Source: Glutamicibacter uratoxydans
GTDB lineage: Bacteria; Actinomycetota; Actinomycetes; Actinomycetales; Micrococcaceae
Direction: 5' to 3'
Length of the DNA: 64,000 nt
Assembly (NCBI RefSeq): GCF_006539925.1
Contig: NZ_BJNY01000007.1
Span: forward strand, 124,001 to 188,000
Part shown: piece by piece, positions 52,622 through 61,916 of the stretch
Layout: the number at the start of each line of letters is the position of its first letter
How positions within the stretch are numbered: position 1 is the stretch's first letter
Program-made: the position numbers and the translations under genes
The notes under the pieces: generated by a model
The model's database searches: none
Seen by the model: the letters and a program-made list of their open reading frames with translations, nothing else
What the model was told of the DNA's origin: nothing

Positions 52622-53560
52622 TTAGGCCGCTTCGATCTTGTCACCTGTCTCGACAGGCGGGAGCATGCGCCTTTCCCTGGCACGACGCTCTATCCGAGCT
52701 CCGAATATGGTGGCCGCGACAATGAAGGCAATCCCCGCTGCTTGGACCGGCCCTATGAACTCGCCGCCGAGGGACACTCCTATAGCTACTGCCCAAATGG
52801 GTTCGGTTCCCATAAGAAGGCTCACCCTTGCCGCAGAACTGCGCCTCACAGCCCAGGCTTGAACGAGAAATGCGAAAACGCTGCAGGCCAGCCCGAGGAA
52901 TATGGCGTCAGCCCATGCTGATTCGTCCATACGGACAATATTTACTACTAAGTTCGGAGCACTCAAACCGGTGAATATCACCAGCCCGGAAAAGATCTGC
53001 AAACTAATGATCAGAGGTAGATCGTCGCCTTCTTTCAGAAATTTTGCTGTGGCAATGACGTGACCTGCTCTCACTAGCGCGGCAACTATCACAAACAGAT
53101 CCCCTGCACCTGGCATGCGCAGGCCGCTGCCCGAGGCAAGTAGGACCGCACCGAGCATTCCCAGCAAAGCCATCAGGTAGAAGACTTTCGGCAGGACTCT
53201 GCGCAGTACAAGTACTTCGAGCAGGGGCGTGAGAATCAAGCTCAGACTAATGAGAACGCCCGCATTACTGGAGCTGGTCAGTCGCACTCCAGAAGTTTCC
53301 AACCAGAGAATAGCGGCCTGACTCAGACCGAGCCCGACTCCAAGCAGGAGAACATGTCGATTCAGCGTGACCGAGCGACGAATGAAGAGAAAAATCAACA
53401 TACCCGCTAGCGCGACCCCATACCTGAGTGTCAAAGCCGTATTTACATCGGTAGCTGCAACCAAGTTCTTAGCCGAAAGGTAACTGCCACCCCAGGTCGC
53501 TGCAACAGCGATCAACAGTAAATCGGGAATTATGGCTTTGGCGAAAGGCTTCTGGTGCAT
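52622..53560 (-). CDS. EamA/DMT-family transporter
   Basis: Exporter of 312 residues with ten hydrophobic segments and two EamA repeats (ATWGGSYLSAKNLVAATDVN; ACSVFAFLVQAWAVRRSSAA). ATG 53560 lacks a ribosome site. Codon use is less GC-rich than the ABC operons on either side. The divergent LysR gene starts 73 bp away and is the probable regulator. Confidence 0.88.
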   Translation of the reverse strand: MHQKPFAKAIIPDLLLIAVAATWGGSYLSAKNLVAATDVNTALTLRYGVALAGMLIFLFIRRSVTLNRHVLLLGVGLGLSQAAILWLETSGVRLTSSSNAGVLISLSLILTPLLEVLVLRRVLPKVFYLMALLGMLGAVLLASGSGLRMPGAGDLFVIVAALVRAGHVIATAKFLKEGDDLPLIISLQIFSGLVIFTGLSAPNLVVNIVRMDESAWADAIFLGLACSVFAFLVQAWAVRRSSAARVSLLMGTEPIWAVAIGVSLGGEFIGPVQAAGIAFIVAATIFGARIERRARERRMLPPVETGDKIEAA

Positions 53561-53612
53561 ATCTACAATGTTTGTCGCACCAAGACTAAAGAACAATCTT
53601 TACTTACTGAAC

Positions 53613-53632
53613 TAAATATTTAGAATTATCTA
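53613..53632 (+). promoter_or_regulatory. Candidate promoter/operator for LysR gene
   Basis: The 10-bp palindrome TAAATATTTA (53613-53622) overlaps a -10-like TAGAAT (53621-53626), which ends six bases before the LysR ATG. No ribosome site fits in between, so the LysR mRNA may be leaderless and self-regulated. Confidence 0.4.
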
Positions 53633-54559
53633 ATGCAACTCTACGAGCTTCGGATCCTGCGAGAACTTGGCGAGCGAGGCAGCGTCGCAGCTGTCGCTCA
53701 AGCCCTTTTGGTGACGCCATCTGCCGTTTCCCAACAGCTGAGCACTCTTCAGCGCGGTTTCGGAACTCCGTTGACCACACGTCGCGGACGCCGATTGGAA
53801 CTGACCCAAGCGGGATGGGCGCTAGCGACCGCCGGCACCAAGGTCGCTGCGGCGATGGCAGATGCGGCCTCGTCCGTAGATGATTTTCTGGCAGATCCCA
53901 GCGAGCCAGTCAGCGTCTCGGCCTTTCACAGTGCGGGGCTGGCTTGGTTCGCTCCGCTGCTGGAGGCAACTCAAGACTTACCCACCGTCAATTTATCGGA
54001 TGAGGATGTTCCTCGGTCCGACTTTGCTGCACTGACGCTGAAGCATGACATCGTCATTGCCCATCGACTGCCCCACGATCCACCGTGGCCACAGGGTCGC
54101 GTCATAAGCACCGCTCTGGTATCCGAACCTCTAGATGTCGCTGTTGCCACGAACCACCCTTTGGCTTCACGGCAAAGTATCAGCACCCTGGACCTAGCCA
54201 GCGAGCGCTGGATCTCAGTACATGAGGGCTTCCCCTTGTCCCAGCTGCTGGCTCCAATCGCAGTGCGCCATGGTCAACCACTCGACATTGCGCATCGGGT
54301 CAATGAGTTTTTCGTTGCAGCAACGATCATTCGCACGGGCCAGGCCATTGGGCTGATGCCGCGCTACACCATGAGTTCTGCCAGCCTCGAAGGCATTGCC
54401 CTGCTTCCGCTCAACGATCTGCCATTGGCACGCCAGATCGACGCACTCTCACGACCCGAAGCGCTCCACCGAGCGTCGGTTCGCAAGGTGCTGAACCTGT
54501 TAAGCTCCATTGCCAGTGACAGCGCGGCAGCTGAGAGACCATCGACTCCCTGCAGCTAA
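53633..54559 (+). CDS. LysR-family transcriptional regulator
   Basis: A 308-residue regulator. The HTH is at residues 1-60 (MQLYELRILRELGERGSVAA, VAQALLVTPSAVSQQLSTLQ). The effector domain has HDIVIAHRLPHDPP and VAVATNHPLA. It is divergent from the EamA exporter gene, a common arrangement for regulator and target. Lower GC than average for the window. Confidence 0.92.
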   Translation: MQLYELRILRELGERGSVAAVAQALLVTPSAVSQQLSTLQRGFGTPLTTRRGRRLELTQAGWALATAGTKVAAAMADAASSVDDFLADPSEPVSVSAFHSAGLAWFAPLLEATQDLPTVNLSDEDVPRSDFAALTLKHDIVIAHRLPHDPPWPQGRVISTALVSEPLDVAVATNHPLASRQSISTLDLASERWISVHEGFPLSQLLAPIAVRHGQPLDIAHRVNEFFVAATIIRTGQAIGLMPRYTMSSASLEGIALLPLNDLPLARQIDALSRPEALHRASVRKVLNLLSSIASDSAAAERPSTPCS

Positions 54560-54591
54560 ATAGCCAACAGACCTGTCGCGGCTCGGCTGCG

Positions 54592-56280
54592 TTAGACGGT
54601 GTCGCTGAGCTGGTCCTTGACCTGCTTGCGCAGGATCTTGCCCAGCATTGAGCGCGGCATCTCGTCGATGGCGACAATCCGCTTGGGCACCTTGTAGGCG
54701 GCCAGCAGCGAACGGCAGTGCTCGCGCAGTTCCTCTTCATTCAGGCTCGCGCCTTCTTCGAGCTGCACTGCCGCCACAACCATTTCTCCGCCGCGGGCCA
54801 GCGGCTTGCCGAAGGCGGCGGCATCGGCCACATCTGCATGCTGGCGCAGCGCAATTTCCACCTCGGTCGGAGAGACGTTGAAGCCGCCGGTGATGATCAG
54901 CTCCTTGGCGCGGTCCACCACCTTGGCGAATCCCGCCTCATCCACGGTGACCACGTCGCCCGAGCGCAGCCAGCCATCTGCGGTCATGGTCTTGGCTGTT
55001 TCCTCGGGGTTGTTCCAATAGCCCTTGAAGACCTGCGGTCCCTTGATCAACAGCTCCCCGGGTTCCCCCTGGGCTACTTCGCTAGTCGGGTCATCCAGAT
55101 CGACGACCTTCATCAGGGTGGAGGGGAAGGGCACGCCGATGGTTCCGGTGCGACGCGCGGGGTGGAAGGGATTGCCCAGGGCCACTGGAGAGGATTCGGT
55201 CATGCCGTAGCCTTCCACCAGCAGTCCGCCTGACATGGATTCCCAGAGTTCCACCACGTGGTCCGGCAGGTTCATGGCACCGGAGATGCAGTACTTGGCG
55301 GATTTGAGCGACATGCCGCGCTCCTTGGCCGCCAGCGCCGTGCGCTCGTAGATCGGAGGGACCGCGCAGTACACGGTGGCAGGCGACTTCTTCCACGCAT
55401 CCAGGATCATTGCCGGGTCGAACTTCGGGAAGAGCACCAGCAAACCCTGCTTCTTCACTCCGAAGGTCAGGTACAGGGTCATGCCGAAAGCATGGAACAT
55501 CGGAAGGATCGCATAGAGGATCTCCTTGCGCTCCTGCGCTCCGTGCATCCAGGCTTCGCCCTGCAGTGCGTTGGAGTAGAGGTTGAAATGGGTGAGCATC
55601 GCGCCCTTGGGGCGGCCGGTGGTTCCCGAGGTGTATTGGATGACTGCAAGGTCTTCCACCTGCGGGTAGGGGTGGGAGCGGTCGAGCGTTCCACTGGCCA
55701 GCAGCTGCTTCCAGGCAGTGGTGCCGCGGGTTCGCGCGGTCAGCGAGGCCTTGGTTTCGCGCAGCTTCTTCAGCGGAAGGTTCAGCGCCAGGCGCTTGAC
55801 GGCGGGGAATGCTTCGAGCAGGTTGACGGCGACGATGGCGTCGAGCTGCACGTCTTCGGGGAACTGCTGCAGGTTTTCCACGACCTTGTCCCAGGCGATG
55901 ACCACGCGGGCCTGGTGGTCCTCGAACTGGTGGCGCAGCTCGCGCGAGGTGTACAGCGGATTGTGCTCAACCACCACCGCGCCCAGGCGCAGCACCGCAT
56001 AGAAGGCAATGACATGCTGCGGGCAGTTGGGAAGCACCAGGGCCACGCGGTCGCCGGCGCGCACGCCGAGCTGGCGCAGGCCTTCGGCTGCCTGCTGTAC
56101 CTGTTCGCCGAGTTCCCTGTAGCTCATGCGCCGCCCGAAGAACTCGGTGGCGGGGCTGTCGCCCGCCTGCTGCACCGAGTGCTCGAACATGTGGCTCAGC
56201 GATTCGGTGGGCAGCACAATTTCGGCGGGAACTCCGGGCTGGTAGTTGGCAACCCAGGGATGATCAGCAGAATTCTCCAT
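54592..56280 (-). CDS. Long-chain fatty-acid--CoA ligase (AMP-binding)
   Basis: Adenylate-forming enzyme of 562 residues that makes acyl-CoA from fatty acid, ATP and CoA. AMP-binding P-loop YTSGTTGRPKGAMLTH, EGYGMTESSPVALGNP, DGWLRSGDVVTVDEAGF, DRAKELIITGGFNVSPTEVE and the terminal catalytic lysine in SMLGKILRKQ. ATG 56280 (MENSADHPW) is chosen over a longer frame. Convergent with the LysR gene and divergent from the amidase gene. Confidence 0.94.
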   Translation of the reverse strand: MENSADHPWVANYQPGVPAEIVLPTESLSHMFEHSVQQAGDSPATEFFGRRMSYRELGEQVQQAAEGLRQLGVRAGDRVALVLPNCPQHVIAFYAVLRLGAVVVEHNPLYTSRELRHQFEDHQARVVIAWDKVVENLQQFPEDVQLDAIVAVNLLEAFPAVKRLALNLPLKKLRETKASLTARTRGTTAWKQLLASGTLDRSHPYPQVEDLAVIQYTSGTTGRPKGAMLTHFNLYSNALQGEAWMHGAQERKEILYAILPMFHAFGMTLYLTFGVKKQGLLVLFPKFDPAMILDAWKKSPATVYCAVPPIYERTALAAKERGMSLKSAKYCISGAMNLPDHVVELWESMSGGLLVEGYGMTESSPVALGNPFHPARRTGTIGVPFPSTLMKVVDLDDPTSEVAQGEPGELLIKGPQVFKGYWNNPEETAKTMTADGWLRSGDVVTVDEAGFAKVVDRAKELIITGGFNVSPTEVEIALRQHADVADAAAFGKPLARGGEMVVAAVQLEEGASLNEEELREHCRSLLAAYKVPKRIVAIDEMPRSMLGKILRKQVKDQLSDTV

Positions 56281-56410
56281 AAGCTCATCTTGCCTTGTTT
56301 GCACTGGCCGGTTCAACGAATCAAGGTGTTCGCAATGGACTAACTCATCACGTAAACACAATTGTCATCATCGTTGACATTGTTGATGATTCTCCATAAT
56401 CTCATATCAC

Positions 56411-56426
56411 TGAGACGCACGTCTCA
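56411..56426. promoter_or_regulatory. Operator-like palindrome TGAGACG-CA-CGTCTCA
   Basis: A perfect 7+2+7 dyad 28 bases before the amidase start, in the gap shared with the divergent acyl-CoA ligase gene. A second, looser inverted pair (ATCATC/GATGAT) lies about 56369-56393. The size and form fit a TetR-type regulator; none is encoded nearby. Confidence 0.5.
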
Positions 56427-56453
56427 CCCGATATTTTGAATGGAGCTCCACCG

Positions 56454-57887
56454 ATGCAGCTGCACCACCTCACCGCCACCGAAGCAGGCAAACTCTTCAG
56501 GAGCCGGGAGCTGTCCCCCGTTGAACTTCTTGATGCGGTGGCGGCCCGCAGCGCACAGGCCGAGCCGTCGATCAACGCGTTGACCGAGCAAATGCTCGAC
56601 ACTGCCTATGAGGACGCCCGCGAATCGGAGAAGAAGTTCGCCGCCGGCTCAGCAAATCTCGGCGCTCTGGAAGGCATCCCGCTGCTGCTCAAGGAAGAGC
56701 AGCCGATCGCCGGATACAAGGCAGAAGAAGGATCGCTGACTGAGCAGGGCACGATCGCCGAGGTGTCGCACCCAATCGTCGAACGTATCTTTGCCGCCGG
56801 CGCCGTGGTGCACGGCCGCACCACCACCCCCGAATTCTGCTGCGCTCCCTACACCCATTCGAAGCTCTGGGGCGTCACCCGCAACCCGTGGAACACCGAG
56901 CTGACTCCCGGCGGTTCCTCGGGCGGTTCGGGCGCGGCGCTGGCAGCCGGCGAATCCATCCTCGCCACCGGTTCGGATATCGGCGGAAGCATCCGCATCC
57001 CCTCGTCCTTCTGCGGCATCGTCGGCTTCAAGCCTCCCTTCGGCCGGGTGCCAGGCATGGCCCCGTTCAACCAAGACACCTACTGCGCCGACGGCCCGAT
57101 GGGACGCAGCGTGGCCGACGTGGCAATGCTGCAGAACGTCATCGCCGGCCCGCACCACACCGACCAGGCATCACTGCGCCCCGCGCTGCAGCTGCCGGAG
57201 CCCCAGGCCTCCGCTGCCAAGGGAATGAAGGTGGCGCTGTGCATCAATCTCGGAGACTACCCGGTGGACCCGGTCATCGAGGCGAACACCCGCCAAGCCG
57301 CCCAGGCGCTGCGCAATGCAGGGGTCACCGTTGACGAGGTCAGCCTGCCATGGACCCGCGAGAAGATCATCAATGCCGCATGGTCCCACTTCGGCGGGAT
57401 CATGGGCCCCTTCATCACCGAGGTGGCTGGAGCGGACGGCGACCTGCTCATGGACTACACCAAGGACTTCGCCCGCCGCGCGGCCCAGGCCGGCAGCTTT
57501 GCCGAGGGCCTGATCGCAGAGGCCGAAGTCTACGAACCGCTGGGCGTGCTGCTCGGCGAATACGACGCGCTGCTCTGCCCAACCTTGGGCGTGACCGGCA
57601 TGGCCGCGGACTTCCCGGACCCGGCGGCGCTGCTGGAAGTCAACGGCTCTTCGGTGAGCTGGATCGAATCTGCGCTGACGGTGCCGTTCAATGTCATCGG
57701 CCGCGTTCCGGTGCTGGCGCTGCCTTCGGGCCTGGCGCCCAACGGGCTGCCCACGGGTGTCCAGATTGTCGGCCGCACCTATGACGACGCTACTGTCTTC
57801 ACCCTGGGCGCGGCGCTGGAGAAGGAACTGGACCTGTGGACCAAGGCCTCATGGTGGCCGCAGGTGCAGGAGGCGCTGAAGGCCTAG
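56454..57887 (+). CDS. Amidase (amidase signature family)
   Basis: Hydrolyses amides to acid and ammonia; 477 residues. The Ser-cisSer-Lys triad is visible: Lys in PLLLKEEQPIAG, the glycine/serine-rich signature PGGSSGGSGAALAAGESILA with the cis-Ser, and TGSDIGGSIRIPSSFCGIVG with the nucleophile Ser. GGAG lies ahead of ATG 56454. Closest described relatives are acylamidases/6-aminohexanoate-cyclic-dimer-type hydrolases; substrate unknown. Confidence 0.93.
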   Translation: MQLHHLTATEAGKLFRSRELSPVELLDAVAARSAQAEPSINALTEQMLDTAYEDARESEKKFAAGSANLGALEGIPLLLKEEQPIAGYKAEEGSLTEQGTIAEVSHPIVERIFAAGAVVHGRTTTPEFCCAPYTHSKLWGVTRNPWNTELTPGGSSGGSGAALAAGESILATGSDIGGSIRIPSSFCGIVGFKPPFGRVPGMAPFNQDTYCADGPMGRSVADVAMLQNVIAGPHHTDQASLRPALQLPEPQASAAKGMKVALCINLGDYPVDPVIEANTRQAAQALRNAGVTVDEVSLPWTREKIINAAWSHFGGIMGPFITEVAGADGDLLMDYTKDFARRAAQAGSFAEGLIAEAEVYEPLGVLLGEYDALLCPTLGVTGMAADFPDPAALLEVNGSSVSWIESALTVPFNVIGRVPVLALPSGLAPNGLPTGVQIVGRTYDDATVFTLGAALEKELDLWTKASWWPQVQEALKA

Positions 57888-57910
57888 ACTCGACGCAGGC
57901 ATTTCCAGTT

Positions 57911-57946
57911 CTGCCGGAACGGATAGTCGTCTATCCGCTCCGGCAG
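57911..57946. terminator. Bidirectional terminator
   Basis: 16-bp stem with one mismatch (57911-57926 with 57931-57946) and TCGT loop, between the amidase stop and the stop of the convergent SnoaL-like gene, which it almost touches. Confidence 0.85.
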
Positions 57947-57948
57947 AG

Positions 57949-58314
57949 CTATTTAACGTCGTCCTGTTCGAGGTTGATGACAAAGGCCCGGCGTTCGCAG
58001 ATCAACGACCCGCGCATCACGAAGACCTCGGCCATCACCATACGGACTTCTTCGCCGTCGGCCCGGTGGGTTCGCCCGTGGATTTCAGCCATGATCGTTT
58101 CGCCTTCTTCCACCATCCGCACGATGTGCAGCTCGGGGTATCCGCTGAAATCTTCGTTCTCAATCGCCGCATCGTAGGCAGGCTTGCCGCTGATCCTGAA
58201 ATGTCCGTACACGGTCCACACGATGTCATCGGTCAGGCAATCGAGGATCTGCGTGTGGTCGTTCTTGTTGAATCCGTCGATATACCTGCGCACAGTTGCC
58301 TTGTTCTCTGACAT
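57949..58314 (-). CDS. SnoaL-like/NTF2-fold protein
   Basis: A 121-residue protein with the cone-shaped NTF2 fold pattern: MSENKATVRRYIDGFNKNDH, ILDCLTDDIVWTVYGHFRIS, then beta strands ending FVMRGSLICERRAFVINLE. Members include polyketide cyclases, isomerases and binding proteins without activity. ATG 58314 is chosen. Separated from the cupin operon by a terminator. Confidence 0.8.
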   Translation of the reverse strand: MSENKATVRRYIDGFNKNDHTQILDCLTDDIVWTVYGHFRISGKPAYDAAIENEDFSGYPELHIVRMVEEGETIMAEIHGRTHRADGEEVRMVMAEVFVMRGSLICERRAFVINLEQDDVK

Positions 58315-58385
58315 TTTTGCCCTTTGGAAGTTGAGCCGGAACAGCAATGGATTTCAGGCTAAGCGCGGCGGGGGTATTTGAACAA

Positions 58386-58427
58386 GGCAAAGCCGCGTGA
58401 ACGTTTTTTCGTTCACGCGGCTTTGCC
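58386..58427 (-). terminator. Terminator of the cupin/ABC operon
   Basis: Perfect 18-bp stem (58386-58403 with 58410-58427) with a loop of six T, ten bases after the cupin stop. On the minus strand the stem is followed by TTGTTCAAAT. Confidence 0.9.
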
Positions 58428-58436
58428 GGTGGTTCG

Positions 58437-58817
58437 CTACTTTGCCATGTAGACCTTGCGCAGCGGCTGGTCCACGACCCAGGTGGTGTGCATGCCTTCG
58501 CGCAGGTGGCAGATGCTGCCTGGCACCAGGGAAAACACTTCAGCCTCAAACCCGTTGGCTGCATGGACAGTGACGGTTGCCTGGCCAGCCAGCACGATGA
58601 ACAGCTCTTCGGCCTCGATGTCTGTCATCGCGCCTTCGCTCATCTCCCACAGGCCGAACTCGACCCCGAAGATCTCGCCCAAGCTCTGCACTGCGGTGCA
58701 GGGTGAACCAGCCACCAGCTGGCTGCCTTCCACAGGGTCCAGCGCCAGCTCAATCTTCAGCGCGTCGATGCTGCGGGTGTCGTAGTGCTCTTCAAAGACC
58801 GTTGAATTATTGTTCAT
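58437..58817 (-). CDS. Cupin-domain protein (DUF861-like)
   Basis: A 126-residue single-domain cupin. EEHYDTRSIDALKIELALDP, VEFGLWEMSEGAMTDIEAEE and LFIVLAGQATVTVHAANGFE form the first barrel motif and VPGSICHLREGMHTTWVV the second, as in cupin_3 proteins related to ureidoglycine aminohydrolase. It overlaps the oxidoreductase stop by 4 bp. It probably binds or transforms the product of that enzyme. Confidence 0.85.
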   Translation of the reverse strand: MNNNSTVFEEHYDTRSIDALKIELALDPVEGSQLVAGSPCTAVQSLGEIFGVEFGLWEMSEGAMTDIEAEELFIVLAGQATVTVHAANGFEAEVFSLVPGSICHLREGMHTTWVVDQPLRKVYMAK

Positions 58818-60259
58818 GAGTCGAATCCCATACCGATCGCGTCCATGGTTCGCAGGAACAACCCGCGCTTGCCCTCGTTGCGGTCCGAGCGGGCCATGGC
58901 GGCGGTCATCATCTTCACGCCCAGCCAGGCAGCCGGTTCCGGAGGGAACGGCAGAGGCTTTTTCTTCACCATCTTCAGCTCGGTCAACTCGGTCTTCTTG
59001 CCCTCCAAAAGATCAAGCATGACCTTGGCGGCGAAGTGGGTGGCACCCACGCCGAGCCCGGTGAATCCGGCCGCCGAGGCAACCTTGCCGTTATAGGCCA
59101 GGTCGAAGAAGGAGAAGAAGCGGCTGCAGGAGTCGATGGCTCCGCCCCAGGCGTGGGAGAACTTCAGGTCCTTCAGCTCAGGAAAGGTCGCGAAGAAGTG
59201 CGCAGCCAGGCGAGCGTAGGTGGCTTCGCTGTTGTAGTGTTTGCGGTCCACTGCGCCGCCGAAGAAATACAGTGCGTCGTATCCGCCGTAGAGGATTCTG
59301 AAGTCCCCGTTCTCGTCAACGATCGGACGGGAATAGTGGAAGCGGCTGTTCAGGTCCACCAGGCCGGTGAGGGTATCCCAGCCGATGGCTTCGCGCTGTG
59401 CTGCAGTGAGCGGCTCGGTGACCAGTGCGTAGTCGTAGACCGGGACGGTCATCAGGGCGTTGCGCTTGAGCAGCGGTTGGAACACGTTGGTGCCCAGCGC
59501 AACCTTCTTGGCCAGCACCCGGCCGTCTGCGGTGGCGGCGGCGACCAGCTCGCCCTGCTCGGAAAGGGATTCCACGCGAGACTGCTCGTAGACCTTGACG
59601 CCCAGCTCTTCGCAGGCCTTGAGCAGGCCCCAGACCAGCTTGGCAGGGTGCACCAGTACGGTGTCTTCCTTCGACCAGGACCCTGAGATGAACGCGGTGG
59701 AGCGGATCATCTTGGAGGTCTCTTCACGGTCCAGGTAGAGGACATCTTCGCCGTTGGCTTCCTCGCGCAGCCACTGGTCCTGGTGCGGCTCGATGGCCAC
59801 GCTCAGCGAGCCTTCTTCGAACAGGTCGCAGTCGATGCCATAGCGGCGGATGGCGTCGACCAGTTCGGCGAGGTTCTCCTCGCCGAGTTCGGTCAGCCGC
59901 GCGTTCTCCTCTGGCAGATGGCTTTCTCCGTTGGATTCGCCGTGGACCAGCGAGGCTTCACAGAAGCCGCCGTTGCGGCCCGAGGCTTCATCGCCCACCC
60001 AGCCTGCTTCCAGCAGCACGACCTTGGCTTCCGAGTTGCGCTCCTTGGCCTGCAGCGCAGTCCACAGGCCGGTGTAGCCACCGCCGACCACCAGCAGGTC
60101 TGCGGTGATCTGCTCGGCGAGCTTGGGGCGAGCGCCGGGGCGGTTGGGGTCGTCAAGCCAGTAGACGGCCCGCTTGGTATCGCGCAAAGCTGCTGCGGTG
60201 AGGGCTGGATCGATGGTCTTTTCGGCATTCTCGAAGAATGTCGGCGTAGAAGTAGTCAT
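58814..60259 (-). CDS. FAD-dependent amine oxidoreductase (DAO family, PuuB-like)
   Basis: A 481-residue flavoprotein. ADLLVVGGGYTGLWTALQAK is the FAD-binding Rossmann motif and EAGWVGDEASGRNGGFCEAS the DAO/gamma-glutamylputrescine oxidase signature; VHPAKLVWGLLKACEELG and GFTGLGVGATHFAAKVMLDL follow. Such enzymes oxidise secondary amines or amino acids to imines with release of H2O2. Encoded between an importer and a cupin, it probably acts on the imported amine. ATG 60259 is preferred to the GTG one codon earlier. Confidence 0.9.
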   Translation of the reverse strand: MTTSTPTFFENAEKTIDPALTAAALRDTKRAVYWLDDPNRPGARPKLAEQITADLLVVGGGYTGLWTALQAKERNSEAKVVLLEAGWVGDEASGRNGGFCEASLVHGESNGESHLPEENARLTELGEENLAELVDAIRRYGIDCDLFEEGSLSVAIEPHQDQWLREEANGEDVLYLDREETSKMIRSTAFISGSWSKEDTVLVHPAKLVWGLLKACEELGVKVYEQSRVESLSEQGELVAAATADGRVLAKKVALGTNVFQPLLKRNALMTVPVYDYALVTEPLTAAQREAIGWDTLTGLVDLNSRFHYSRPIVDENGDFRILYGGYDALYFFGGAVDRKHYNSEATYARLAAHFFATFPELKDLKFSHAWGGAIDSCSRFFSFFDLAYNGKVASAAGFTGLGVGATHFAAKVMLDLLEGKKTELTELKMVKKKPLPFPPEPAAWLGVKMMTAAMARSDRNEGKRGLFLRTMDAIGMGFDS

Positions 60260-60269
60260 CACTGTTTCT

Positions 60270-61916
60270 CTAATAGGAGTTGTTGTCTGCCGGTTCGCGC
60301 ACTGGCTCGTCTTTGGCCCAGCGCGGGCGCGGCACCGAAGCCAGCAGGGACTTCGTGTACTCGTGGGCCGGGTGGTTCAGCACCTGCCCGGTGGGGCCGG
60401 ATTCGACGATGCGGCCGTGCTGCACGACGACCAGCTCGTCGCAGATCTCTCCGACGATGCCCAGGTCGTGGCTGATAAACAGCACCGCGACGCCGTTTTC
60501 GCGGCGCAGCTTGTTCACCAGCTCCAGCACCTTGGCCTGCACCGAGACATCCAGCGCGCTGGTGGCCTCGTCCAGCACCAGCAGGCGCGGGTTCAGCGCC
60601 ATGGCCTTGGCGATGGCAACACGCTGGCGCTGGCCGCCGGAGAGCTTGCGCGGCAGCAGGTTAGCGTGCTTCTCCTCCAGGCCGACGCTTGCCAGCAGTT
60701 CGCTGATGCGCGCCTTCATGGCCTTGGCATCCAGCTTGTAGTGCAGCTTCAGCACCCGTTCCAGCGCCTTGGCCGGGGTGATGCGCGAATCCAGCGACTG
60801 GTAGGGGTCCTGGAAGACCATCTGCACCCTGGAGGCGCGGGCCAGCCGGCGCTCCTTGGCGGAGCCGGTTTCGATCTGTCCTCCGGCCACCGTCATGGTG
60901 CCCTCGTCCTGCTCCTCCAGGCCTGCAACAATGCGTCCCAGGGTGGACTTGCCGGAGCCTGATTCGCCCACGATCGCCAGGCCGCCGCCGGCGGGGATGG
61001 AGATCGAGACGTCCTGCACTGCCTTCACCGCAGGCTGTCCGGAGGGGTGGTAGGTCTTGAAGGCGTTTTCCACCTTCAGCACCAGCTCCGCGCCCTCGGT
61101 GGACGGCAGGGTGTGCACGCCGGCCGCAGGGCCCGAGCGCATGGACGGGGTGGAGGCGATCAGCTTCTTGGTGTAGTCGGCTGTCGGCGCGGTGAAGATC
61201 TGCCGGGTGTCCCCCGCTTCCTGCACCTCGCCGCGGCGCAGCACATAGGTGCGGTCGGCAATGGAGGCCGCCAACGCCAGGTCGTGGGTGATGAACAGCA
61301 TGCCCATGTCGCGTTCGCGCACCGCGGTGGAGAGCAGTTCCATGACCGCCGCCTGAGTGGTGACATCCAATGCGGTGGTGGACTCGTCGCAGATCAGCAA
61401 CTGCGGGTCGTTCATCAGCGCACCGGCGATCATCACACGCTGCAGCATGCCGCCGGAGAGCTCATGCGGGTACTGCTTCATGCGCGCCTCGGGATTACTC
61501 AGGCCCATGGAGCCCAGCAGTCCCACGGCGCGGGCCTCAAGTTCGGCCCGGTTGGACCCCGGCACCTGCAGCATCGGCTCGATCAGGTGCGCGCCCAGGG
61601 TGCGCACCGGGTTGATCGACGAGCGCGGGTCCTGGAACACCATGGCCGCTGTGGTGCGGCGCACCTGGCGCAGCGCCGCCTTGGAGGCGCCGAGGATTTC
61701 GGTGCCGTCGAGGTTGATGGACCCATGGGTGGTGGCGTGGGCCGGCAGCAGGCCGAGCACCGCGCGAGCGGTCAGCGACTTGCCGGAACCGGATTCGCCC
61801 ACCAGCGCCACGCTTTCCCCGCTATTGATCTGCAGCGACACCTCGTGCAGCAGCCTGTTGGTCAGGCCGTTGACGCGAATGTCGATACCCAGGTTCTGAA
61901 TTTCTAACAGGCTCAT
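60270..61916 (-). CDS. Fused ABC transporter ATPase (DppD-DppF fusion)
   Basis: A 548-residue chain with two nucleotide-binding domains. Domain 1: Walker A GESGSGKS 40-47, signature LSGGMLQR (Leu instead of the usual Arg), Walker B LLICDES. Domain 2: Walker A GESGSGKS about 317-324, signature LSGGQRQR, Walker B LLVLDEA. In both domains the Walker B ending departs from DEP. Overlaps the permease upstream by 4 bp and is followed by the oxidoreductase gene after 10 bp. Confidence 0.93.
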   Translation of the reverse strand: MSLLEIQNLGIDIRVNGLTNRLLHEVSLQINSGESVALVGESGSGKSLTARAVLGLLPAHATTHGSINLDGTEILGASKAALRQVRRTTAAMVFQDPRSSINPVRTLGAHLIEPMLQVPGSNRAELEARAVGLLGSMGLSNPEARMKQYPHELSGGMLQRVMIAGALMNDPQLLICDESTTALDVTTQAAVMELLSTAVRERDMGMLFITHDLALAASIADRTYVLRRGEVQEAGDTRQIFTAPTADYTKKLIASTPSMRSGPAAGVHTLPSTEGAELVLKVENAFKTYHPSGQPAVKAVQDVSISIPAGGGLAIVGESGSGKSTLGRIVAGLEEQDEGTMTVAGGQIETGSAKERRLARASRVQMVFQDPYQSLDSRITPAKALERVLKLHYKLDAKAMKARISELLASVGLEEKHANLLPRKLSGGQRQRVAIAKAMALNPRLLVLDEATSALDVSVQAKVLELVNKLRRENGVAVLFISHDLGIVGEICDELVVVQHGRIVESGPTGQVLNHPAHEYTKSLLASVPRPRWAKDEPVREPADNNSY

